This document shows, piece after piece, positions 1 to 6,533 of a stretch of 10,866 nt of DNA. Origin of the DNA: JBLNDG01 sp050261415 (lineage in GTDB: Bacteria; Bacillota; Clostridia; Lutisporales; Lutisporaceae); the NCBI GenBank assembly GCA_050261415.1, contig JBLNDG010000154.1, positions 1 through 10,866 of the forward strand, read 5' to 3'. A model generated the notes under the pieces. The model saw nothing but the letters and a program-made list of their open reading frames with translations, was not told the DNA's origin and did no database searches. Made by a program: the position numbers and the translations under genes. Positions within the stretch are counted from its first letter, which is position 1, and every line of letters starts with the position of its first letter.

Positions 1-103
1 AAGAAGTAATAGAAATCCATTAGTTTGAGAATTCTAATATCAATATGAAGCATCAGGTGGAACCACTGCAAATCAAGCAGACTAACTTTGAGGGGGTATA
101 TTC

Positions 104-1498
104 ATGTTTAAAAGGCTCAAAGAATTAAAGCATAGCAATAGCAATGTAGAAAAAGCGAACATAAACTTACAGGAGCTATTTCATTTATTTTCAGAAACAG
201 AAGCAGGAAAATTCGTGTTGGCTGACAAGTCCAAACTGGGGGACGAAACATTAGCAGCAGCTTGGAATAAGATGGCTGATACGCTACATTTGGAAAAAAA
301 GAATAAAATGTTGGAAGTAAATAAGATTCTGGGATATATCACAGAAATGACCTATGTAAAAGATATGATAAGTGAGGCTAGAGTACAAAACGATGCAGCA
401 CACTCAATAACTGCCAGCAGTGAGGAAATGAGCGCTTCCATTGAGGATGTCTCAGCTCGTACGCAAAATGTAGCGAATCTTGTAAGCGATACGTTGGATA
501 TTACACGTAAATCTAATTCAAACATGCTGGATGCCTTTTCATTTGTTCAGAAGTCTTTTGAATCAGTGAAAAACTTAAGTAAGGATATGAATATTCTCAT
601 AAGCAAAATGCAGCAAATCAACCAAGTAGTAGACATCATAAGGGGAATAGCCGATCAGACTAATTTGCTGGCTCTAAATGCCACTATAGAAGCTGCAAGA
701 GCCGGAGAACAAGGCAAAGGCTTCGGCGTAGTGGCTTCAGAAGTCAGAACACTGGCTGAGCATACAAAATCTTCAATAGGTGATATTCAAAGCAGCATAC
801 AGGATTTAAGCAACGAGCTGTTAAAAGCTGTATCCCATACCAACAAGACCGCAGGTGAGCTAGAAACCGGGACTAGTCTCGTGAATCAAGTAATCGCGGC
901 AAACAAGAAGGTTGTTGAAGCAGTAGAACAACTAAACAGTGAAGCGACTCAAATTGCAGCAAACACGCAGGAACAAACTGCAGTAATTGAGGAATTTACG
1001 AGCAAGGCAACCGAGCTGTCCCAATCGGCAGATAATATCCTGAATACCTGCAATGAAACCGGGCAAGGAATTTTCAAGATTAGTAAGCTGAATAACCAAA
1101 TAAGACTAGGCATGATTAAAGATACAAATAAACTTGAGGTAATTGATATTATTGATTTGTCCAGGACGGATCACCTAAATTTAAGATGGCGTGTTTATAA
1201 CATGCTGTTAGATTATGAAACAATAGATGAAAATGTGGCAGGAAACCCTATGGATTGCAGACTTGGCAGGTGGTATTACAGCGAGGGCAAAGAGATCTTC
1301 AGGGATAATGCCATTTTTAAGAAAATCGAAAAGCCGCATAAGTTATTGCATGAATGGGCTAAAGAATCCGTGCTGGCGGTTGCCTCAAATAATATGTCAA
1401 AAGCTGAAGAAGCCTTTAGAGAGATGGACTTATACTCTAATGAAGTAATAGGGGCACTGGATGAATTGAAACAGTATATATTGAAAAACAAAATATGA
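104..1498 (+). CDS. Soluble methyl-accepting chemotaxis protein with C-terminal CZB zinc-binding domain
   Basis: This is a cytoplasmic chemoreceptor that would signal to a CheA/CheW array. The 464-residue product has no hydrophobic segment long enough to cross the membrane and no HAMP domain. Residues 1 to about 90 are a helical, charged N-terminal region without a recognisable ligand domain. Residues about 95-340 form the antiparallel coiled coil of an MCP signalling domain, with the conserved hairpin tip starting at D184 (DQTNLLALNATIEAARAGEQ) and the following GKGFGVVASEVRTLAE. Residues about 355-460 match the CZB domain: H357 in HLNLRW, C385 in DCRLGRWY, and H412 and H416 in HKLLH make the expected 3-His/1-Cys zinc site. 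The ATG is preceded by AGGGGGT at 91-97, six bases away. No chemotaxis gene is adjacent. In other bacteria CZB receptors are linked to zinc or oxidant sensing; which signal applies here is unknown. Confidence 0.93.
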   Translation: MFKRLKELKHSNSNVEKANINLQELFHLFSETEAGKFVLADKSKLGDETLAAAWNKMADTLHLEKKNKMLEVNKILGYITEMTYVKDMISEARVQNDAAHSITASSEEMSASIEDVSARTQNVANLVSDTLDITRKSNSNMLDAFSFVQKSFESVKNLSKDMNILISKMQQINQVVDIIRGIADQTNLLALNATIEAARAGEQGKGFGVVASEVRTLAEHTKSSIGDIQSSIQDLSNELLKAVSHTNKTAGELETGTSLVNQVIAANKKVVEAVEQLNSEATQIAANTQEQTAVIEEFTSKATELSQSADNILNTCNETGQGIFKISKLNNQIRLGMIKDTNKLEVIDIIDLSRTDHLNLRWRVYNMLLDYETIDENVAGNPMDCRLGRWYYSEGKEIFRDNAIFKKIEKPHKLLHEWAKESVLAVASNNMSKAEEAFREMDLYSNEVIGALDELKQYILKNKI

Positions 1499-1663
1499 AA
1501 TTGGAATAATGTACATATAATATATTTTGATAATGAAACTTCTATGTTGAGAGACTGTAAATAAACTTATTAGGAAAAGACTATATGTGACCATTGTTAA
1601 TAAAATCCCTTTTATGAGGCCTTAATAGTTGAATAAAATGGCAGGGTAAAGTTTATAAACCAT

Positions 1664-1692
1664 TTGAATTGCGATGAAAACATGTGTATAAT
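1664..1692 (+). promoter_or_regulatory. Sigma-A-type promoter for the tRNA-Arg pair
   Basis: TTGAAT at 1664-1669 and a perfect TATAAT at 1687-1692 are separated by exactly 17 bases. Transcription would start near 1699, leaving a leader of about 60 nt before the first tRNA. It is the best promoter match in the 260-bp gap between the chemoreceptor and the tRNA genes. That gap otherwise shows no gene and no convincing terminator for the chemoreceptor. Confidence 0.7.
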
Positions 1693-1758
1693 ATAGTATG
1701 TGATTTACTTAATCAGTCAGTTTGTTTTTGTAAAATTGCTTTGAACTGGCTAATTTGC

Positions 1759-1835
1759 GCGCCCATAGCTCAGTTGGATAGAGTACCTGACTTCGAATCA
1801 GAGGGTCGGGGGTTCGAACCCCTCTGGGCGCACCA
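1759..1835 (+). tRNA. tRNA-Arg (anticodon TCG)
   Basis: A 77-nt cloverleaf can be drawn by hand. The acceptor stem GCGCCCA (1759-1765) pairs with TGGGCGC (1825-1831), followed by discriminator A and an encoded CCA (1833-1835). The D-arm is GCTC-AGTTGGATA-GAGT. The anticodon loop CTTCGAA (1791-1797) gives anticodon TCG, which reads CGA arginine codons. The T-arm is GGGGG-TTCGAAC-CCCTC. The outermost anticodon-stem pair (C1786/A1802) is mismatched, which is tolerable. It lies 17 nt upstream of the second tRNA-Arg and probably shares its transcript. Confidence 0.95.
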
Positions 1836-1852
1836 TAAAAATGGATAATTGT

Positions 1853-1929
1853 GCATCTATAGCTCAGTTGGATAGAGCAGCGGTTTCCGAAGCCGTGTGC
1901 CGAGGGTTCGACTCCCCCTAGATGCACCA
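1853..1929 (+). tRNA. tRNA-Arg (anticodon CCG)
   Basis: A second 77-nt cloverleaf. The acceptor GCATCTA (1853-1859) pairs with TAGATGC (1919-1925), then A and encoded CCA (1927-1929). The D-arm is GCTC-AGTTGGATA-GAGC. The anticodon loop TTCCGAA (1885-1891) gives anticodon CCG, reading the rare CGG arginine codon. The anticodon stem GCGGT/GCCGT contains two G-T wobbles. The T-loop is TTCGACT. The two genes look like a co-transcribed pair of minor arginine tRNAs. Confidence 0.95.
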
Positions 1930-1931
1930 TG
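1921..1931 (+). repeat. Left copy of 11-bp direct repeat (tRNA-Arg 3' end)
   Basis: GATGCACCATG at the 3' end of tRNA-Arg(CCG), including its CCA, recurs exactly at 5529-5539, 3.6 kb downstream, where it ends a tRNA relic. The two copies bracket the glnK-glnL-gltS block. Confidence 0.6.
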
Positions 1932-1956
1932 TAAATACTCGTCGTAAGGCGATTAG

Positions 1957-1987
1957 CAAGCATTCCTTTTGGGAATGCTTGTTTTTT
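1957..1987 (+). terminator. Intrinsic terminator or attenuator between tRNA-Arg pair and glnK
   Basis: CAAGCATTCC (1957-1966) pairs perfectly with GGAATGCTTG (1972-1981) over 10 bp, closing a 5-nt loop and followed by six T (1982-1987). It would end the tRNA transcript. The next bases are the AGGAG ribosome binding site (1988-1992) and ATG (1999) of the histidine kinase gene, so any kinase mRNA starting upstream must pass this hairpin. A small hairpin TCGTC-GTAA-GGCGA (1939-1952) lies just before it. Confidence 0.88.
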
Positions 1988-1998
1988 AGGAGAATAAT

Positions 1999-3234
1999 AT
2001 GGATAAAATAAAAAAGTATTTATTACCGACGATTTTTGTAGCCTTATTCGGAGAAATATATTTCTATCCCACAAACAGCAGTTTAAGAATATCTGCAGGT
2101 ATTATCGCCTTAAACTTAATTGTATTAATTGCTGATGATATTTCAGAATATTATACTGCTTTTTTCGCAGGCGTTAGTGTTTTTTTATTGAGAAGCATAA
2201 TAGGTATATATTTTTCAGACAGCCCTTTTGCAGATGTAATACAATATAATTTACCTTCGACAGCTTACTATTTGGCATATGGATTTTTGATATTTTTGCT
2301 CCGTATACGTAAATATAAAGAGCATTTTTTCGCTGCAATCTTTTTTCTCTCATTAACAGATTTCTTAAGCAATATGGTTGAGGTTTTAATCCGTGACAAA
2401 ACGGCCAATTTCCACATAATACAAGTGTTCATTCTGATAGGTTTAGCCAGAAGCATTGCAGCATATTTTATTTATCTTCTATACAAAAAACAAGAGCTTT
2501 TTATACTTAGCCGGGAGCACCAGAAGAGGTACAGCCAGTTAAATATTCTCATATCAGATATTCAAGCTGAAATGTTTTATTTGAAAAAATCCATGGGCGA
2601 CATTGAAAACGTTATGAGCAAAAGCTACAAATTATACGAAAAATATAAAGAAAACAAAGCTTTACAGGAAGACACCCTTGATATCGCCCGTGAAGTGCAT
2701 GAAATAAAAAAAGAATATTATCGTGTATTAAGTGGTTTTCAAAGTTTCCTGAAGAATTTTGAAAACAATGGAACCATGACCTTGAAAGATATGCTTGCAA
2801 TAATCAAAGACAACACTAATCGCTATCTTTCGGAGCATGGCAAGAAAATAACCATACATTTTGATTTTATTGATGATTTTCGATTAAAAAAATATTATAA
2901 TCTGTTTACTATTCTGAATAATTTAATCACAAATGCCATTGATGCCTGTGGCAGTGATGGAATAATAGAGGTACGGGAAAAGAGCGATGAAGAAAACATC
3001 TGCTTTAGTGTGCAGGATAACGGTGAGGGAATTGAAAAAGATATTCTTCCTTATATATTCAATCCGGGATTTACTACAAAATACCTTGATAACGGCAAAG
3101 CATCCACAGGTATCGGACTATCCCATGTGAAAAATATTGTTGAAGAATTACAAGGCAGTGTTAGTGTTAAGTCTACCTTAAAAGTTGGATCTACTTTTGA
3201 AATAAGCATACCAAAGAATTCATTATTGGGGTGA
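1999..3234 (+). CDS. glnK: GlnK/YcbA-like membrane sensor histidine kinase
   Basis: This is a sensor kinase that should autophosphorylate and pass phosphate to the response regulator encoded six bases downstream. The 411-residue protein starts with about six hydrophobic helices (residues about 7-165) and no periplasmic domain. A coiled coil (about 168-230) leads to the H-box, where H234 in REVHEIKKEYYRVLSG is the likely phosphate acceptor. A GHKL ATPase domain follows, with N-box N312 (NNLITNAIDAC), G1 D340 (DNGEGI), F-box FNPGFTTK (355-361) and G2 STGIGLS (369-375). Architecture, length and a YcbB-domain partner match the GlnK (YcbA) kinase of Bacillus, which in B. subtilis works with GlnL in glutamine utilisation; glutamate or glutamine sensing here is inferred. 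The ATG has AGGAG six bases upstream. The gene directly abuts the tRNA terminator. Confidence 0.85.
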   Translation: MDKIKKYLLPTIFVALFGEIYFYPTNSSLRISAGIIALNLIVLIADDISEYYTAFFAGVSVFLLRSIIGIYFSDSPFADVIQYNLPSTAYYLAYGFLIFLLRIRKYKEHFFAAIFFLSLTDFLSNMVEVLIRDKTANFHIIQVFILIGLARSIAAYFIYLLYKKQELFILSREHQKRYSQLNILISDIQAEMFYLKKSMGDIENVMSKSYKLYEKYKENKALQEDTLDIAREVHEIKKEYYRVLSGFQSFLKNFENNGTMTLKDMLAIIKDNTNRYLSEHGKKITIHFDFIDDFRLKKYYNLFTILNNLITNAIDACGSDGIIEVREKSDEENICFSVQDNGEGIEKDILPYIFNPGFTTKYLDNGKASTGIGLSHVKNIVEELQGSVSVKSTLKVGSTFEISIPKNSLLG

Positions 3235-3240
3235 TATTTA

Positions 3241-4119
3241 ATGGAAAATACATTTTTCATCATTGATGATGACATCAATATAAGAAAAATGCTTACCCAT
3301 ATTATTTCTAAGAATAATATGGGTAAAGTTGTGGGCGAATTAGGCAGCGGTGAGCATGCGGTAAAAGAAATACAATTTTATAATCCTGATATTGTGCTTA
3401 TCGACTTGCTTCTGCCGGTTAGAGACGGCATCCAGATCATAGAAGCTGTCAAAGCTGAAGGCTATCAAGGAAAATTCATTATGATTTCACAAGTCGAAGA
3501 TGAGAATATGATAGCAAAGGCTTATGAGAAAGGTATAATATTCTTTATCAGCAAGCCTATAAACGTGATTGAAGCAGTAAGCGTAATAAAGGGTGTCTGT
3601 CATGGCATTGAACTGGAGCGTTCTATGCAGTTGATAAAGAATGCAGTTACTAATATTAATCAAAATATTCGACCTGCCTCAAAACCCGTTACAAATAATG
3701 ATGTAGCCCAAATTTTCACCGATATTGGAATTATTAGCGAAACAGGTAGTAGAGAGCTTATGAAACTGATCCAGAAGGTTATGGATTTTAAGAAGGTTTT
3801 TCCTTCAGAACAATATCAGCTTCAGGATTTTTATAAAGAGATTGCTGAAGGTGAATATACAGGGGGTGATGCAGCTACTAATGCAAGGACAATTGAACAG
3901 AGGATCAGGAGGATTATTCTGAAGGCTATGGAAAACATTGCCTTGCTAGGACATGATGATTATTACAACGACAAATTTGTAGAATACAGTACTGTTTTAT
4001 TTGATTTTAAACAAGTAAAACAGGAAATCCGCTATATTGAAAATCCCCGGGAGGAAAGAGGCAAAATTAATATCAGAAAGTTTGTTGAAGGAATAATTTC
4101 CAAGATCAAATCAATATAA
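3241..4119 (+). CDS. glnL: GlnL/YcbB-like response regulator
   Basis: This is a two-component response regulator and probable transcription factor. Residues 1-120 are a receiver domain with acidic pocket D9-D10-D11, phosphate acceptor D55 (IVLIDLLLP), S83 and K105 (SKP). Residues about 150-292 match the YcbB-type output domain found in Bacillus GlnL (IGIISETGSRELMKLIQKVM ... EQRIRRIILKAMENIALLG). It is unlike the common OmpR, NarL or AraC output domains. The gene starts six bases after the kinase stop, and its ribosome binding site (TTGGGGTGA) overlaps that stop, so the pair is translated from one message. The next gene is gltS, whose upstream region contains a GlnL-like direct repeat. That makes gltS the natural target, which is an inference from position. 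Confidence 0.87.
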   Translation: MENTFFIIDDDINIRKMLTHIISKNNMGKVVGELGSGEHAVKEIQFYNPDIVLIDLLLPVRDGIQIIEAVKAEGYQGKFIMISQVEDENMIAKAYEKGIIFFISKPINVIEAVSVIKGVCHGIELERSMQLIKNAVTNINQNIRPASKPVTNNDVAQIFTDIGIISETGSRELMKLIQKVMDFKKVFPSEQYQLQDFYKEIAEGEYTGGDAATNARTIEQRIRRIILKAMENIALLGHDDYYNDKFVEYSTVLFDFKQVKQEIRYIENPREERGKINIRKFVEGIISKIKSI

Positions 4120-4140
4120 CAATTATAATGCTATAAATTG

Positions 4141-4160
4141 CGCGACAATTGCATTGTGCG
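4141..4160 (+). repeat. Imperfect inverted repeat after glnL
   Basis: CGC-g-ACAAT pairs with ATTGT-GCG around a TGC loop, giving an 8-bp stem with one bulged G. No T run follows (ATTCATTTG comes next), so it is at best a weak terminator. It could instead be an operator upstream of gltS. Confidence 0.35.
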
Positions 4161-4196
4161 ATTCATTTGACGCTAAAAACTGAATTTTATAAATCT

Positions 4197-4222
4197 TTTT
4201 GTCGGATTTTAAAGTACTTTGT
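4197..4222 (+). promoter_or_regulatory. GlnL-like direct-repeat operator upstream of gltS
   Basis: TTTTGT (4197-4202), four bases, TTTTAA (4207-4212), four bases, CTTTGT (4217-4222): hexamers on a 10-bp period on one helix face. The arrangement recalls TTTTGT-N4-TTTTGT, which I remember as the site reported for Bacillus subtilis GlnL. The third unit overlaps the proposed -35 element. Confidence 0.45.
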
Positions 4223-4248
4223 TGTTTGATGTAGGGCTTCCGTAAAAT
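4219..4248 (+). promoter_or_regulatory. Candidate gltS promoter
   Basis: TTGTTG (4219-4224) and TAAAAT (4243-4248) are spaced by 18 bases, predicting a start near 4255 and a 34-nt leader to the gltS ATG. The -35 is a weak match, which fits a promoter that needs an activator bound at the adjacent direct repeats. Confidence 0.4.
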
Positions 4249-4288
4249 TAATTTATGGGATTATATTATTTTTATGGAGGTATTTTTA

Positions 4289-5488
4289 ATGGTTTTAAAG
4301 CTTGACATTATTCAGACCATCGCATTGGCGGCAGTTGTCCTGTTCTTAGGACAAACCTTAAGAAAGAAAGTAAGCTTTCTCGAAAAATACTGTATTCCTG
4401 CGCCTGTTGTAGGCGGATTGATTTTCGCGACTCTTGCCTTGGTACTCAGACAAACCGGCATAATGACTTTTGAGATGGATACCACACTGCAAAGCGTTCT
4501 TATGACTGCATTCTTTACTACTGTTGGTTTTACTGCAAGCTTTAAGCTGCTAAAAAAAGGTGGAATAAAGGTTGCAATATTCTTAGGTGTTGCTATTGTT
4601 TTAGTAGTGTTGCAAAACATTGTAGGGGTAAGTCTCGCAAAGGTTTTCAACCTTAATCCTTTAATCGGGCTTGCTACAGGATCGGTTCCGATGACAGGAG
4701 GCCATGGTACGGCAGGTGCATTTGCCCCAATATTTGAAAAGGCCGGAGCAACAGGAGCAACTACAGTGGCGATGGCTTCTGCTACATTCGGTTTGATTAT
4801 GGGAAGTATGATTGGCGGACCTATTGCAAAGCGTTTGATTGAAAAACATGGCCTGACACAAAAGAATTCTCAGCCGAAAGCTGTAGGTCAAGCTGCTGTG
4901 ACAGTAAAAGAAAAGGCAAAAGAATTGGTTTCAGGCAACATTGCTTCCGCTGCCTCGCAGATTATCCTGGCAATGGGATTGGGTACGATTATTTCAACCC
5001 TCCTGCAAAACTTAGGCATGACTTTCCCGTCATATATAGGTGCTATGTTCGCAGCTGCTATAATGAGAAATATATCTGACAGTACAAAATCATATACTGT
5101 TTATATGGATGAAATTGATGTTTTAGGTAATGTTTCATTATCATTATTCTTATCGATGGCTCTAATGGGTTTAAAGCTTTGGCAGCTGGCGGAACTGGCT
5201 GTGCCATTAATTGTTATGCTGCTTGCACAGACAATCCTGATGGCGTTATTCGCTTACTTTGTAACCTTCAACCTTATGGGCAGAGATTATGAAGCAGCAG
5301 TACTGACAAGCGGACACTGCGGCTTCGGAATGGGTGCTACACCGAATGCTATTGCAAATATGGAAGCAATCGCAGGTAAATATGGAGCAGCTCCGGCGGC
5401 TTTCTTCATATTGCCGTTAGTAGGAAGCCTGTTTATAGACTTCTTTAATGCAGGCATTATTACGACCTTCATGAATCTTTTCAGTTAA
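4289..5488 (+). CDS. gltS: Sodium/glutamate symporter GltS
   Basis: This is an inner-membrane Na+-coupled glutamate uptake carrier of the GltS (ESS) family. With this start the protein has 399 residues, close to the E. coli length of about 400, and consists of hydrophobic helices with a short hydrophilic stretch near residues 190-215. Two glycine-rich motifs typical of the family's repeated halves are present: GSVPMTGGHGTAG beginning at G131, and GHCGFGMGATPNAIANM beginning at G342. The ATG at 4289 was chosen because TGGAGG (4275-4280) lies eight bases upstream; an in-frame ATG at 4274 would place that ribosome binding site inside the gene. It follows glnK-glnL, suggesting that the two-component system controls glutamate import. 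A tRNA relic begins a few bases after the stop, with no clear terminator of its own before 5639. Confidence 0.96.
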   Translation: MVLKLDIIQTIALAAVVLFLGQTLRKKVSFLEKYCIPAPVVGGLIFATLALVLRQTGIMTFEMDTTLQSVLMTAFFTTVGFTASFKLLKKGGIKVAIFLGVAIVLVVLQNIVGVSLAKVFNLNPLIGLATGSVPMTGGHGTAGAFAPIFEKAGATGATTVAMASATFGLIMGSMIGGPIAKRLIEKHGLTQKNSQPKAVGQAAVTVKEKAKELVSGNIASAASQIILAMGLGTIISTLLQNLGMTFPSYIGAMFAAAIMRNISDSTKSYTVYMDEIDVLGNVSLSLFLSMALMGLKLWQLAELAVPLIVMLLAQTILMALFAYFVTFNLMGRDYEAAVLTSGHCGFGMGATPNAIANMEAIAGKYGAAPAAFFILPLVGSLFIDFFNAGIITTFMNLFS

Positions 5489-5494
5489 ATGGCT

Positions 5495-5537
5495 ATATCC
5501 ATAAGTGAGTTCAATGGAGTACCCTCTGGATGCACCA
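5495..5537 (+). pseudogene. Relic tRNA-Arg-like gene missing anticodon and most of T arm
   Basis: Bases 5495-5523 align without gaps to the first 29 bases of tRNA-Arg(TCG) at 1759-1787, with 19 of 29 identical by eye and the last seven (GAGTACC) contiguous. The sequence then jumps directly to CTCTGGATGCACCA (5524-5537), which matches that tRNA's 3' end (CTCTGGGCGCACCA) at 12 of 14 positions and includes an encoded CCA. About 34 bases covering the anticodon arm, variable loop and 5' T arm are missing. ATCCA at 5497-5501 can still pair with TGGAT at 5527-5531, so the ancestor probably had a GCATCCA acceptor stem. It cannot form a tRNA. It lies seven bases after the gltS stop. Confidence 0.7.
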
Positions 5538-5539
5538 TG
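5529..5539 (+). repeat. Right copy of 11-bp direct repeat (tRNA 3' end)
   Basis: GATGCACCATG is identical to 1921-1931 at the end of tRNA-Arg(CCG). Because it sits in a tRNA relic, the repeat may simply reflect common tRNA ancestry, or it may mark the edge of an inserted block. Confidence 0.6.
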
Positions 5540-5638
5540 ATATATCAAAACTTTTTGGTTTCCATCAAGTGCTGAAAGATGGGAATAAAGCGAGACAATT
5601 ATATTAGCATATGATGAATATAATGCACATGGCGACAT

Positions 5639-5684
5639 AAAAGCATATAAAACTACCTTTCAATAGGCGGTTTTATATGCTTTT
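5639..5684. terminator. Bidirectional terminator between gltS and the crp-like gene
   Basis: AAAAGCATATAAAAC (5639-5653) is the perfect reverse complement of GTTTTATATGCTTTT (5670-5684), a 15-bp stem that extends inward through CCT/AGG. A and T runs on either side allow termination in both directions, serving gltS on the plus strand and the regulator on the minus strand. The regulator's stop codon (complement of 5673-5675) lies inside the stem. Confidence 0.85.
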
Positions 5685-6359
5685 ATCATTTGTTTTTACT
5701 ATAATATGATGGTTTATAATTTCAATAAAACCTTCATTTTCTAAAATTTTCATTTTTTTAGTTACTGTGCTTCTTGTAGAGGAAATCATCCTTGCCAAAT
5801 CTTCGTGGGTAAAGCGGTGTATTATTTTTACCCCCCCGTTTACAGCTTCTCCATGCTGTATGGAAAGACGCACAAGCAAATTTTTCAGTTTATGAGCTGA
5901 ATCACAAAAAGATGAGTCCTTTACCTGAGCCATAAATATTCTGGCTTTATTTGAAAGCATAAGAGAGATATGGTAATAGATTTGTGGATTTTCTTCTAGA
6001 AGACTTGTAAATAAATCAGCAGGAATTTTCTCTACTTCCACATCTCCATGAGCTTGTGTAATAACTAAATCTTTATCACCCTGAAAAAGTGTTATTTCTC
6101 CGAATAAATCACCTTTTGTCAAAATAAGAAGCGTTTTTACATTACCGTCTTGATCTAGGAAATACTGTTGTACAACACCTTTTCTAATAAGATAAACATG
6201 CTTTACAGGTTTTCCGCCATATTCAATAATAGATTTTTTTTTAAAAACAATGATTGTGCCTTTTCCCGAGAAAAAACTGTATAATGCATTTCTATATATT
6301 GAACATACAGGTTTCGCGTAAGTTGCAGTATTTATAGCAATCGCCCCCTTTATACCCAC
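5673..6359 (-). CDS. Crp/Fnr-family transcriptional regulator
   Basis: This is a dimeric DNA-binding regulator with a cyclic-nucleotide-binding-like sensor domain. In the 228-residue reading, residues about 35-150 form the beta-roll (KKKSIIEYGGKPVKHVYLIRKGVV ... GDLFGEITLF), residues about 150-170 the dimer helix, and residues about 180-220 a Crp-type winged helix (FTHEDLARMISSTRSTVTKKMKIL). No cysteine cluster for an Fnr iron-sulphur centre is seen. The start is uncertain. The first candidate codon is GTG at 6359 with no good ribosome binding site, no in-frame ATG lies upstream, and the same frame stays open to a stop near 6440. The gene is divergent from the creatininase operon and shares a promoter region with paired dyads, so it likely controls that operon and itself. 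The effector is unknown. Confidence 0.88.
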   Translation of the reverse strand: MGIKGAIAINTATYAKPVCSIYRNALYSFFSGKGTIIVFKKKSIIEYGGKPVKHVYLIRKGVVQQYFLDQDGNVKTLLILTKGDLFGEITLFQGDKDLVITQAHGDVEVEKIPADLFTSLLEENPQIYYHISLMLSNKARIFMAQVKDSSFCDSAHKLKNLLVRLSIQHGEAVNGGVKIIHRFTHEDLARMISSTRSTVTKKMKILENEGFIEIINHHIIVKTNDKSI

Positions 6360-6459
6360 ATAAGGTTTATGTGTATAAACTGCATATTTATTATTATCTC
6401 TGCAAATTGCTCTTTCTAATGGAATTATTTCGTCACGCTAAGCATAGATTATTTATTTT

Positions 6460-6479
6460 ATTATAATGTATAACACATT
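6460..6479 (-). promoter_or_regulatory. Candidate -10 and overlapping dyad for the crp-like gene
   Basis: On the minus strand the dyad AATGT-GTTAT-ACATT (6479 to 6465) runs into TATAAT (6465 to 6460), a perfect -10 with no obvious -35. A factor bound to the dyad would contact or block polymerase, so autoregulation is plausible. Its first 13 bases (AATGTGTTATACA) match the dyad at 6537-6549 on the other strand at 12 positions. Confidence 0.45.
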
Positions 6480-6533
6480 CTTGGTTTAGGCAAGAGCAAA
6501 TAAAATATTTATAAAAATATTCAGTAAATTCGG

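Noticed and set aside
54..80. Possible alternative hairpins upstream of the chemoreceptor (CAG..CACTG and CTGC..GCAG sharing CTG), considered as a riboswitch
   Set aside because: Stems are only 4-5 bp and the conserved cores of c-di-GMP or other known riboswitches are not recognisable.
1503..1516. GGAATAATGT shared with the Crp-type dyad at 6532-6541, followed by palindrome ATGTACAT
   Set aside because: The second half-site is missing and the location just after the chemoreceptor stop does not suggest a promoter; AT-rich chance match is likely.
1709..2074. A 121-codon open frame on the minus strand across the tRNA genes, including GVRTPDPLIRSQVLYPTELW
   Set aside because: These peptides are the familiar false translation of the antisense strand of tRNA genes. 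The same kind of peptide (GASRG...YSIELTYG) appears antisense to 5495-5537, which instead supports the tRNA relic call.
4141..4160. Intrinsic terminator after glnL
   Set aside because: The stem has a bulge and is not followed by a T run; kept only as an inverted repeat.
1921..5539. Integrated mobile element with att sites
   Set aside because: No integrase, excisionase or phage gene is present between the repeats, and the right repeat belongs to a relic that also keeps a tRNA 5' part, so a true attL/attR pair is not supported.
5417..5638. A 73-codon minus-strand frame overlapping the gltS end and the tRNA relic
   Set aside because: No family match, no ribosome binding site, and most of it is antisense to gltS or the relic.
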